Below, piece after piece: positions 26,260 through 34,384 of a DNA stretch of 64,000 bases. How positions within the stretch are numbered: position 1 is the first letter of the stretch; the number at the start of each line of letters is the position of its first letter. Made by a program: the position numbers and the translations under genes. This DNA is from CAJXQU01 sp965223825 (lineage in GTDB: Bacteria; Pseudomonadota; Gammaproteobacteria; CAJXQU01). The notes beneath the pieces are model-generated. The model was given only the letters and a program-made list of their open reading frames with translations, was not told where the DNA came from and did not search any database. Location of the stretch: NCBI GenBank assembly GCA_965223825.1, contig OZ245018.1:1984001-2048000 (forward strand), written 5' to 3'.

Positions 26260-27420
26260 CTAAAGTTGGAATTGAACGCCGACCAGAAATGCATCGACAT
26301 CGGCGCCGGGAGCACCCGTCAGATTCGCATCGCCCGTACGCCAGTTGAAGTTCAAGCGCGCGTTATGCCCTGAGATCACATAATTCATGCCGATTTCAAG
26401 CAGATCACTGTCTGCACCTGCGTCCGGTGAGTTTTCGTTCCAGCGAACATAGGGTTGAAATTTGCCAATGCCGATCTCTTGTGGGAATAAATACGCGGCC
26501 GTCACGAAGTAAGAATCGCCATCAAATAGGCAGAAGCAATTGGTGCTCGCCAATGCAGCGGCGCTATTGTCAGCATCGAAGACTTTATATTCACCTTCCA
26601 GCGTGATCACGCCACCACCGTCAAGGGGTTTTTCGAATAACGCATCGACAATATAGGCAGAAAAATCACCGGCTGATGTGGCAATGCCCGTGCCGTCAGA
26701 TTGGTATTGCATGGACAAGCCAACAGTAAAAATATCACCGCCTTTTCCGTAATAGGTACTGCTCGTGTAATACGCAGGATTGCTTTCCATGGTTAAAAAG
26801 TTATAGGCAAAACGTGCTGCGTAGAGAAAGTTATCATCCACATTCGCGCCGCCTTCTAAGCCATCAAAAATACCCACGGCATATTGAAATTTTCCAAGCG
26901 TACCCCAAACCGTAACGCCTTCATCACGACCGTATAATCCAGCTTGACCAAGCTGATCTGATGGTAATAACGGCACGGTGTACTGATTCCATGTGAGTCC
27001 ATAATAAGGACCGTTCATTTCAATACGATCCGCAGGCGTTAACATTCTGCCTGCCCAAACATTGAATTCCGGCATGAATTCAAACTTTGCGATTGCATCA
27101 AGAATTTCAATATCCGGATCATTCGTGCAATCACCCGGAGATGTACCTAAACACTCCGTGTTGAATTCCATTTTTAAATATTTATGGATCTGACCGTTGA
27201 TATAAATCCGCATGCTTTCAACTGCAAAATCAGAAGAATAATCATCACCTGATGCGCCGGCAGAATCTTCCACAGCCGAAAACGAGGTTCGCAAACCTGC
27301 ACCTATGCTGATCCATTTTGTGTCGTCAACAACGATTTTTGCGCCAGCCTGAGCCGCGGATGAAAACATCACGCTGCTTCCGAGCAAGCCAATCGATAAA
27401 AGTAGTGGGTTTAATTTCAT
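26260..27420 (-). CDS. Outer-membrane porin (OprO/OprP or FmdC-like) heading the urea operon
   Basis: A 386-residue barrel protein with a Sec signal peptide (cut near SSAAQA), a MRIYINGQIHKYLKMEFNTE segment, DGLEGG, and an aromatic-free but beta-rich C terminus ending FQL. It resembles phosphate-selective-porin-like proteins and the FmdC porin of short-chain amide/urea operons. As first gene before urtA it probably admits urea or small amides through the outer membrane; the substrate is inferred from context. Two CTGATTCAG dyads lie in its upstream region. Confidence 0.8.
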   Translation of the reverse strand: MKLNPLLLSIGLLGSSVMFSSAAQAGAKIVVDDTKWISIGAGLRTSFSAVEDSAGASGDDYSSDFAVESMRIYINGQIHKYLKMEFNTECLGTSPGDCTNDPDIEILDAIAKFEFMPEFNVWAGRMLTPADRIEMNGPYYGLTWNQYTVPLLPSDQLGQAGLYGRDEGVTVWGTLGKFQYAVGIFDGLEGGANVDDNFLYAARFAYNFLTMESNPAYYTSSTYYGKGGDIFTVGLSMQYQSDGTGIATSAGDFSAYIVDALFEKPLDGGGVITLEGEYKVFDADNSAAALASTNCFCLFDGDSYFVTAAYLFPQEIGIGKFQPYVRWNENSPDAGADSDLLEIGMNYVISGHNARLNFNWRTGDANLTGAPGADVDAFLVGVQFQL

Positions 27421-27477
27421 AATTTCCTCTCTCCCTTAGTGAAAAGGGTGTTGCTTTCCCCAGTTAATAGTTTTTGC

Positions 27478-27530
27478 CTGATTCAGACTCAACGGGACTG
27501 ACAATCCATCACGCTAATGGTCTGATTCAG
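27478..27530. promoter_or_regulatory. Pair of CTGATTCAG dyads between the urea operon and the sensor kinase genes
   Basis: The 9-base palindrome CTGATTCAG occurs at 27478-27486 and again at 27522-27530, 44 bp apart and thus on the same helical face. They are 58-110 bp upstream of the porin ATG. They are candidate operators, perhaps for the LuxR-type response regulator encoded divergently. I found no convincing sigma-54 promoter in the 27421-27735 gap, which otherwise holds only the two divergent leader regions. Confidence 0.4.
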
Positions 27531-27735
27531 ATGCTAGGAATACTGCACTGCACAAGAGGAAGTTAATATGCGACGAATCAACTAGTGGCCTACGTCATAT
27601 TACGCATGCACATATCGGGATAATCGCCGTATACTGCGCTTGTTGATTTCACGGGCGATAACAAGCCTATCTGTGCGCCGTGATCAGCTAAGGGGGGATA
27701 CGCACACACTTGCACGCTAATTTGTTGAAAACGTA

Positions 27736-30700
27736 ATGGAAAACAGTCAAAAGGTCGCACTGACACGAAGGACATACAACAAATGGGTCGCGAATGAAAC
27801 GCTAGAGGATTTCGCCCTGCGCTTCACCGCGAAACGTGCACGTCGCTGGTCCGTCTCTCGCATTGCCAGCACCGCCCTCGGCACCATTTCATTTCTCGTA
27901 CTCGAAGCCGTCGGCGGCACCATCACGCTGAGTTATGGTTTCACGAATTCGTTGTACGCAATTCTCGTTGTTTGTTCGTTACTTTTTCTCACAGGTATTC
28001 CGATCACTTATTACGCGGCGAAATATGGCGTTGATGTGGATCTACTCACACGCGGTGCAGGATTTGGCTATATCGGCTCAACTATTTCATCGCTGATCTA
28101 CGCCTCTTTCACGTTTATCTTTTTTGCCTTGGAAGCCGCGATCATGTCGATGGCGATCAATATTTTATTCGGTATTTCCTTACCCATTGCGTACGTCATT
28201 AGTTCGATCATTGTCATTCCGCTCGTCACCCACGGCATCGCCATGATCAGCCGTTTTCAAGTCTGGACCCAACCGCTTTGGATCGTCCTGCAGATCTTAC
28301 CGATCATGTTTATTGTTCAGCATGAAAGCGCCGCTATTCAAAGCTGGATGGCATATGACGGCATCAATGCAAAAGGTGAAGATACAAGTGCAGGTGGCTT
28401 TGATATTTTATTGTTTGGTGGGGCAGCAGCGGTGCTTTTCTCCCTGATCGCACAAATCGGTGAGCAGGTCGATTTTCTTCGTTTTATGCCTGAGAAAACG
28501 CATGAAAATCGCGTACGTTGGTGGACAGCCTTGATCCTTTCTGGGCCGGGCTGGGTTGTCTTTGGAATGTTTAAAATCTTACTGGGATCTTTTCTAGCCT
28601 ACCTCGCGCTAAGTCATGGCATCGATGCCGTATCTGCGATCGATCCCAGTCATATGTATCAGATCGCATTCAATTACGTCTTCGAAAACAAAGAAATTTC
28701 CTTGGTTGTCGCAGCAATCTTTGTCATCGTTTGTCAGTTAAAAATTAATGTCGCAAATGCTTATGCTGGCTCTCTAGCTTGGTCAAACTTTTTTTCCCGG
28801 TTAACCCATCACCATCCGGGGCGTGTCGTTTGGGTGGTTTTCAATGTTTCGATCGCATTACTGTTGATGGAACTAGGTGTTTATCAAGCGCTTGAACAAA
28901 TCTTACAAACCTATTCTGCATTGGTTCTGGCTTGGATAGGCTCAATGGTGGCCGATCTCATCATTAATAAACCCCTGGGTCTTAGTCCGCCGAAAATCGA
29001 GTTTAAACGATCAAAACTCTACGATATCAACCCCGTTGGCGTCTGCTCTATGGCGATCGCATCATTGTTAGGTATCATTGCGCATTTAGGCATATTCGGT
29101 GATCTTGCCATGGCAATGTCACCTTTCATCGCGTTATTTTTACCATTTCTAACCGTTCCGCTGATCGCACTTATCACTCGCAGTCGTTATTACCTCGTGA
29201 ATGAAGCACCGGATCTACCAGTAGGTGTTCAAACAATTAAATGTTCCATTTGTGAACACACATTTGATCATGAAGACATGGCCACCTGCCCCGCTTATGG
29301 TGGTTTTATTTGTTCGCTTTGTTGCTCGTTGGATTCACGCTGTGGTGATCAATGCCGTCCTGGTGCACGTTTTTCAGATCAAATGATGAAGGTTTTACGC
29401 ACTCTATTACCAAATGCATTTTTAAATAAATTCAGTCCAACTTTAGGCCATTTCTTTTTAGTTTTCCTTTGTGTCAGCGCCGTAGTATCCGGTTTGCTTG
29501 CATTGGTTTATTTTCAAATCCCATTCAGTGATGCCGCCGATCAGCGTTTTGTTTCAAGTATTTTGATCAAAGCATTTTTATTATTACTGATTGTGTTAGG
29601 TGTACTCACTTGGTTATACGTATTAAGTCAACAAAGTCGTGACACCGCCCTAAAAGAATCGCAGCAACAAACACAATTATTAGTTGATGAGATCGACGCG
29701 CACGAAAAAACCTACCTCGCCCTGCAGCAAGCAAAAGAAACAGCAGAAGCTGCGAACCAAGCAAAAAGTCGTTATCTCACGGGTATCAGTCACGAATTAC
29801 GCACGCCGTTAAATGTCGTGCTTGGTTATGCACAAATTTTAGAAGGCAGTGACGAAATTTCGGATAAGCACAAACAATCGATCGGACTTATGCGACGGAA
29901 CAGTGAACATTTAACCGACCTGATCGAAGGTTTACTCGAGATTTCAAAAATAGAAGCCGGTCGTTTGGAGTTACAAAAAGACAAAGTCCGCTTGACAACA
30001 TTACTTGATCAAATTGTCACTATGTTCCGTTTACAAGCACGCCATAAAAGTCTTGAGTTTCGTTATGAGTTTCCGAAGTATTTACCAGAATATGTTTATG
30101 TCGATATCAAGCGCTTAAGACAAATTTTATTTAATTTATTATCCAACGCGATCAAGTTTACTGAAAAAGGTACGATCACATTTCGCGTCATTTATCGAAA
30201 CCAAGTGGCTTATTTTTCTGTTTCAGATACGGGTATTGGTATCGAGCCGATCGATCAAGCGCGCATATTCGAACCCTTTGAGCGTGTCCGTACGCGCGCA
30301 ACACAATCGATATCAGGAACCGGTATCGGTTTATCAATTACACGTTTATTAGCGGATCTTATGGGGGGTGAAATTTCTGTTAAAAGTCAACCCGATCAAG
30401 GCAGCACATTCACATTAAGTTTATTGTTATCCAAAGTTGAGTCTGCGCATGCGCCGATCAACATTCCTGATAAAAAGATTACCGGTTATAGCGGCGAGAA
30501 AAAAACCATTATGGTGGTCGATGATGATTTGCATCATCGTCGCCTCATGAGTGATTTTATAAGTAATTTAGGGTTTAACTTTTTTGATGCAGATCATGCG
30601 GAAAGCTGCCTACGCCTACTTGAAAATATTCATGTCGATCTCTTTGTTTTAGATGTCGCCATGCCAGAAATTGATGGCTGGCAACTTGCAGAAAAATTAC

Positions 30701-31119
30701 GCGACAGGGGAAATACGCAACCGATTATTATGCTGTCTGCCAGTCAACGTGAAAAAAACCATGTTCAACTTTCAGAAAAACTGGGGATAGAAAATATCAC
30801 CAAACCGGTACAGCTCGCATATTTACAAGAAAAACTCGGCACATTGCTTAGTTTGGAATGGCAATACACCATGCAAGAGAAGCCGTTCAATGATCAAATA
30901 GAAATTAATGAAGTGGTGACCGATCTTCCTCACGAAAAATACCGCGAATTAATTCGTGTTGCTGAAATTGGTTATTTAAGTGGATTGAACGATCAGCTCG
31001 CCAGTCTCACCCAACAAGGTTACATCTCTAATGATCTTTTTGAACGTTTGAATAAATCTTTATCTATTTGCGATTTCGGCGAGTTTATCACCACTCTTAA
31101 ACAGGAATTTGAAAAATGA
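27736..31119 (+). CDS. Hybrid sensor histidine kinase with N-terminal NCS1 permease-like sensor domain
   Basis: A 1127-residue inner-membrane sensor. Residues about 20-490 look like a complete NCS1 (purine-cytosine/allantoin) permease with about 12 helices. Residues 503-540 hold nine cysteines (CSIC, CPAY, CSLCC, CGDQC) that may bind zinc. Two more helices (about 570-635) and a coiled coil lead to the kinase: H-box SHELRTPLN with His686, NLLSNAIKFT, DTGIGI and GTGIGLSI. A receiver follows (IMVVDDD, phospho-acceptor Asp973 in LDVAMPEIDGW), then about 90 C-terminal residues. It overlaps the next gene (a response regulator) by four bases and is divergent from the urea porin. The likely job is sensing urea or a related nitrogen compound; the ligand is inference. 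Confidence 0.88.
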   Translation: MENSQKVALTRRTYNKWVANETLEDFALRFTAKRARRWSVSRIASTALGTISFLVLEAVGGTITLSYGFTNSLYAILVVCSLLFLTGIPITYYAAKYGVDVDLLTRGAGFGYIGSTISSLIYASFTFIFFALEAAIMSMAINILFGISLPIAYVISSIIVIPLVTHGIAMISRFQVWTQPLWIVLQILPIMFIVQHESAAIQSWMAYDGINAKGEDTSAGGFDILLFGGAAAVLFSLIAQIGEQVDFLRFMPEKTHENRVRWWTALILSGPGWVVFGMFKILLGSFLAYLALSHGIDAVSAIDPSHMYQIAFNYVFENKEISLVVAAIFVIVCQLKINVANAYAGSLAWSNFFSRLTHHHPGRVVWVVFNVSIALLLMELGVYQALEQILQTYSALVLAWIGSMVADLIINKPLGLSPPKIEFKRSKLYDINPVGVCSMAIASLLGIIAHLGIFGDLAMAMSPFIALFLPFLTVPLIALITRSRYYLVNEAPDLPVGVQTIKCSICEHTFDHEDMATCPAYGGFICSLCCSLDSRCGDQCRPGARFSDQMMKVLRTLLPNAFLNKFSPTLGHFFLVFLCVSAVVSGLLALVYFQIPFSDAADQRFVSSILIKAFLLLLIVLGVLTWLYVLSQQSRDTALKESQQQTQLLVDEIDAHEKTYLALQQAKETAEAANQAKSRYLTGISHELRTPLNVVLGYAQILEGSDEISDKHKQSIGLMRRNSEHLTDLIEGLLEISKIEAGRLELQKDKVRLTTLLDQIVTMFRLQARHKSLEFRYEFPKYLPEYVYVDIKRLRQILFNLLSNAIKFTEKGTITFRVIYRNQVAYFSVSDTGIGIEPIDQARIFEPFERVRTRATQSISGTGIGLSITRLLADLMGGEISVKSQPDQGSTFTLSLLLSKVESAHAPINIPDKKITGYSGEKKTIMVVDDDLHHRRLMSDFISNLGFNFFDADHAESCLRLLENIHVDLFVLDVAMPEIDGWQLAEKLRDRGNTQPIIMLSASQREKNHVQLSEKLGIENITKPVQLAYLQEKLGTLLSLEWQYTMQEKPFNDQIEINEVVTDLPHEKYRELIRVAEIGYLSGLNDQLASLTQQGYISNDLFERLNKSLSICDFGEFITTLKQEFEK

Positions 31120-32012
31120 ATAAAATTCCTGAACCCAATACTGTTGTTCTCGTCGTCGATGATTCACCAGAATCATTAGGGATGTTGAATATTGCCTTAG
31201 GTCAAGCGGGCTTTACCGTGCTGGTGGCATTAAATGGGCCACAGTCCCTTTCCATTATTGATAAAGTTGAACCGGATGTAATCCTGCTCGATGCGGTTAT
31301 GCCGGAAATGGATGGCTTCACCACTTGTAAAAAAATCAAAGAAAAGCTACCGAATACGCCGGTGATCTTCATGACAGGGTTGTCTGATCTTGAACATATC
31401 GTAGCCGGCTTTGATTCTGGTGGAGTCGACTATGTAACCAAACCCATCACGCCGGATGAAGTGATCGCGCGAATTAAAGTCCATGTGGTCAACGCACGAA
31501 TGACCAACAGTGCTCGTGCGGCATTAGATACGACTGGCCAACATATTTTTTCCATAGATGATCGTGGGCACATTCTTTGGGCAACACGACAAGCGCAGAA
31601 CTTGTTTGCATCCGATCCACCTGTTACCGATATGTTACCGGCGTTTACCCAAGCATTGGCCGAATGGGTGGCTCAAGATCAACATACAGATCTTGTCTTC
31701 GATCAATTTAAAGACAAAGTACGTGTCGTTTATATTGGTCAACAAAATAGTCACGAGCACTTGGTTAAGATCATGGTGCAAGCGGTCGAACCGAGTGCGG
31801 ACTTGTTACTGGAAAAACTCCCACTGACTAAACGAGAAGCGGAAGTATTGCTGTGGGTCTCTTTAGGAAAAACCAATTGGGAAATAGGTCAAATTCTTAA
31901 GATCAGTCCACGCACTGTCAATAAACACCTTGAGCAAGTTTATAAAAAAATGCAGGTGGATAATCGAACCGCCGCCGCAGCCTTAGCGATTAAAATTCTT
32001 AACAATAGCTAA
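31116..32012 (+). CDS. LuxR/NarL-type DNA-binding response regulator with a middle PAS-like region
   Basis: Partner of the preceding kinase by four-base overlap. The 298 residues contain a receiver (VVLVVDDSPESL, phospho-acceptor Asp59 in LLDAVMPEMDGF, TKPITPDE), a middle region (about 130-230) with PAS-like pattern (HIFSIDDRGHILWATRQAQN), and a C-terminal LuxR helix-turn-helix (LTKREAEVLLWVSLGKTNWE, ISPRTVNKHLEQVYKKM). The family is usually about 210 residues, so the middle part is extra. A transcription role at the divergent urea promoter is likely but inferred. Confidence 0.9.
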   Translation: MNKIPEPNTVVLVVDDSPESLGMLNIALGQAGFTVLVALNGPQSLSIIDKVEPDVILLDAVMPEMDGFTTCKKIKEKLPNTPVIFMTGLSDLEHIVAGFDSGGVDYVTKPITPDEVIARIKVHVVNARMTNSARAALDTTGQHIFSIDDRGHILWATRQAQNLFASDPPVTDMLPAFTQALAEWVAQDQHTDLVFDQFKDKVRVVYIGQQNSHEHLVKIMVQAVEPSADLLLEKLPLTKREAEVLLWVSLGKTNWEIGQILKISPRTVNKHLEQVYKKMQVDNRTAAAALAIKILNNS

Positions 32013-32114
32013 TTTAAGGACACTTTAAAGTTTTAAATCAAACCGTCGATACCATTGCACGCAGACAATACAAACTTATCCAGTAGTTTCGTAGATAAGT
32101 CGTGCGAGGTGGCG

Positions 32115-34214
32115 ATGAAAGCATTTAAAGAACTCTCGATTATCAAACAAACCGTGGCGCTTATGCTCTGCCTAACGATCGTAGGCAGTATCTTTATTAC
32201 AACGTTAATCACGCTCTACACAGATCACGTTTTGTTGAAAAATGCAGAAAAAGGCTTACAAGAACAAGTCTCCGCCATTACACGCATGTTAAATTCTTAT
32301 GATAAAAGCATGCGATCACAGACGGATCACTTAAAACAAATTTTTTCTGGACTATTCCCCGGCCAATTTTATTTGGAAACGGATCAGACCATTAAGATCA
32401 ACGGTCGGACAACGCCCACACTTCGTTACGAAGAAGAAACTGTCAATATGAACTTCGATATTGTCGATATGTTCACTGATCTGACCAATGCTGATGCGAC
32501 AATTTTCGCGAAAATTGGTGATGATTTCGTCCGTGTCACCACCACGATTTTAGATCTGACAGGTGAACGCGCTGTCGGCACCACACTCGACAAAATGCAT
32601 CCCGGCTATCAAAAGCTTATCGCAGGTGAAGATTATGTCGGTTATGCCCGCCTCTTTCATCGTGATTACATGACGCAGTACAAACCCATACATGCGAAAA
32701 ACGGGGACGTGATCGGCATCCTTTTTTTTGGTCGTGATGTTTCTGAGCAAATGACCATCCTTAAGCAAGAAATGCTCAATGTACGTTTTGGTGAAACGGG
32801 TTACATTTATGTCTTAAACGGCACGAATACGGACGATCGAGGCAAGCTTTTAGTCCACCCTTATCTGCAGGGTGAAAAACTCACCGATATGTCTGATCAA
32901 GATGGCGAATTCTTATTTTCCAAATTATTAGAAAACAAGCATGGAACCTTAGCGTATCACTGGCGCACCAACGAGATTGATGCACAAACAAAAGAAAAAC
33001 ACGTCGCTTATGAACGTTTTGATCCGTGGGATTGGATCATCGTCGGCGGTGCGAACACAGAAGAAATAACTGAGATTACCGATCAGCTTCAACTTATCTT
33101 CATCATTATGAGCGCCATCAGCTGCACACTTTTCGCCCTGATTATCAACTACATCATCAAGTTGCAATTCGCCCCAGTTGAGGCGATCAATCACGCATTA
33201 GAAGTCGCGAGTACTGGGAACCTTGTCCATCAAATTGAATTAAAAGGTACGGTCTTAACCGAAGACTCACGCTCATCCAAAAATGAGATCGTCAGTATCG
33301 CTGCCAACTTCAATTTTATGTTGAAAAGTTTTAAAGAACTCGTGATCAACTTATCCCAATCCACGCATAACCTGATTAGCGCAGCCAACAAGTTACACCT
33401 CGTCTCACAACACAATACAGACGGCACACAAAAGCAGCAGGCTGATACAGATCAACTCGCTGAGTCGATCACATCGGTTGCAAGTATGTCAGAAGGCGTT
33501 ACTCAAAATGCTGTTTCTACTTCCGAACGGAGCCAAGAGGCGGATCAACTCGCCAGCGATGGGTTAACCGTCATGGATGAAACCTTGAAAGCCATTAATG
33601 ATCTTGCCAGTGAAATTTCACAAACCACTGACGTTGTACTGAAAGTGCAAGATCAGAGCGGCGTGATCAGTAAAGCGGTCAATACGATTCAGGATATTGC
33701 CGAACAAACGAATTTACTCGCACTGAATGCCGCGATCGAAGCGGCTCGTGCAGGTGAGCAAGGCCGTGGATTTGCCGTGGTGGCAGATGAAGTTCGTGCA
33801 TTGGCGACACGCTCTCAAGAATCCGCAAAGCATATCCAAAAAATCATCGAAGAATTACATTCCGGTGCGCAGAATGCCGCAGTGACAATGGAGCATGGCA
33901 AACTTAAAAGTGAGCAAAGCGTTGATGTCGCCATGCAAGCAAAAAACGTCTTAAATTCGATCACACAAACGGTTTCCCAAATCGCTAGCATGAACGGCCA
34001 GATTGTCCTCGCCACCGAGCAACAAACCAGTGTCACCAATGAAATTCGCGATAACATCAGCCGCATTCGCGAAGTTGCGGTTGAAGCGATCGAAAATAGC
34101 GGTCAAATCGATGCGTCTGCTCGAGAATTAAATCAACTCTCCAACCAGCTATTAGGCGATATATCGCGCTTTACTGTACGTAACGAAGCCGAAGAAGATG
34201 ATGTTTTATTTTAG
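32115..34214 (+). CDS. Methyl-accepting chemotaxis protein with Cache_3/Cache_2-type sensor
   Basis: Membrane chemoreceptor of about 699 residues. A first helix (about 12-35) and a second (about 325-350) bound a periplasmic region of about 290 residues with Cache-type motifs (FGRDVSEQ, GETGYIYVLN, DPWDWIIVGG). A HAMP-like linker leads to the signalling tip IAEQTNLLALNAAIEAARAG and RGFAVVADEVRALATRS. The start at 32115 has GAGGTGGCG upstream; the frame is open from 32055 but lacks such a site. It follows the two-component pair by about 100 bp and suggests that the cell swims in response to the same or a similar ligand. Confidence 0.9.
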   Translation: MKAFKELSIIKQTVALMLCLTIVGSIFITTLITLYTDHVLLKNAEKGLQEQVSAITRMLNSYDKSMRSQTDHLKQIFSGLFPGQFYLETDQTIKINGRTTPTLRYEEETVNMNFDIVDMFTDLTNADATIFAKIGDDFVRVTTTILDLTGERAVGTTLDKMHPGYQKLIAGEDYVGYARLFHRDYMTQYKPIHAKNGDVIGILFFGRDVSEQMTILKQEMLNVRFGETGYIYVLNGTNTDDRGKLLVHPYLQGEKLTDMSDQDGEFLFSKLLENKHGTLAYHWRTNEIDAQTKEKHVAYERFDPWDWIIVGGANTEEITEITDQLQLIFIIMSAISCTLFALIINYIIKLQFAPVEAINHALEVASTGNLVHQIELKGTVLTEDSRSSKNEIVSIAANFNFMLKSFKELVINLSQSTHNLISAANKLHLVSQHNTDGTQKQQADTDQLAESITSVASMSEGVTQNAVSTSERSQEADQLASDGLTVMDETLKAINDLASEISQTTDVVLKVQDQSGVISKAVNTIQDIAEQTNLLALNAAIEAARAGEQGRGFAVVADEVRALATRSQESAKHIQKIIEELHSGAQNAAVTMEHGKLKSEQSVDVAMQAKNVLNSITQTVSQIASMNGQIVLATEQQTSVTNEIRDNISRIREVAVEAIENSGQIDASARELNQLSNQLLGDISRFTVRNEAEEDDVLF

Positions 34215-34321
34215 TGACTGCTGAGTGACGGCTTCATAAATACCGCTATTTTCGCAACGCGAAGTGCGAGCAACTGACCCCACATCGTAAACATTTGCAT
34301 GCTCAGTCGTGAAGAACGATC

Positions 34322-34340
34322 TGTGGCACGAATTTCGTAT
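34322..34340 (+). promoter_or_regulatory. Weak sigma-54-like element upstream of the glutamate dehydrogenase gene
   Basis: TGGCACG, a perfect -24 block, is followed ten bases later by GT instead of the required GC. It may be a degenerate or inactive promoter. No NtrC dyad was noticed nearby. Confidence 0.2.
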
Positions 34341-34384
34341 GACCAAATCCATCTTGTGCTCACGCTCACCATGAAGGAGTTTGT

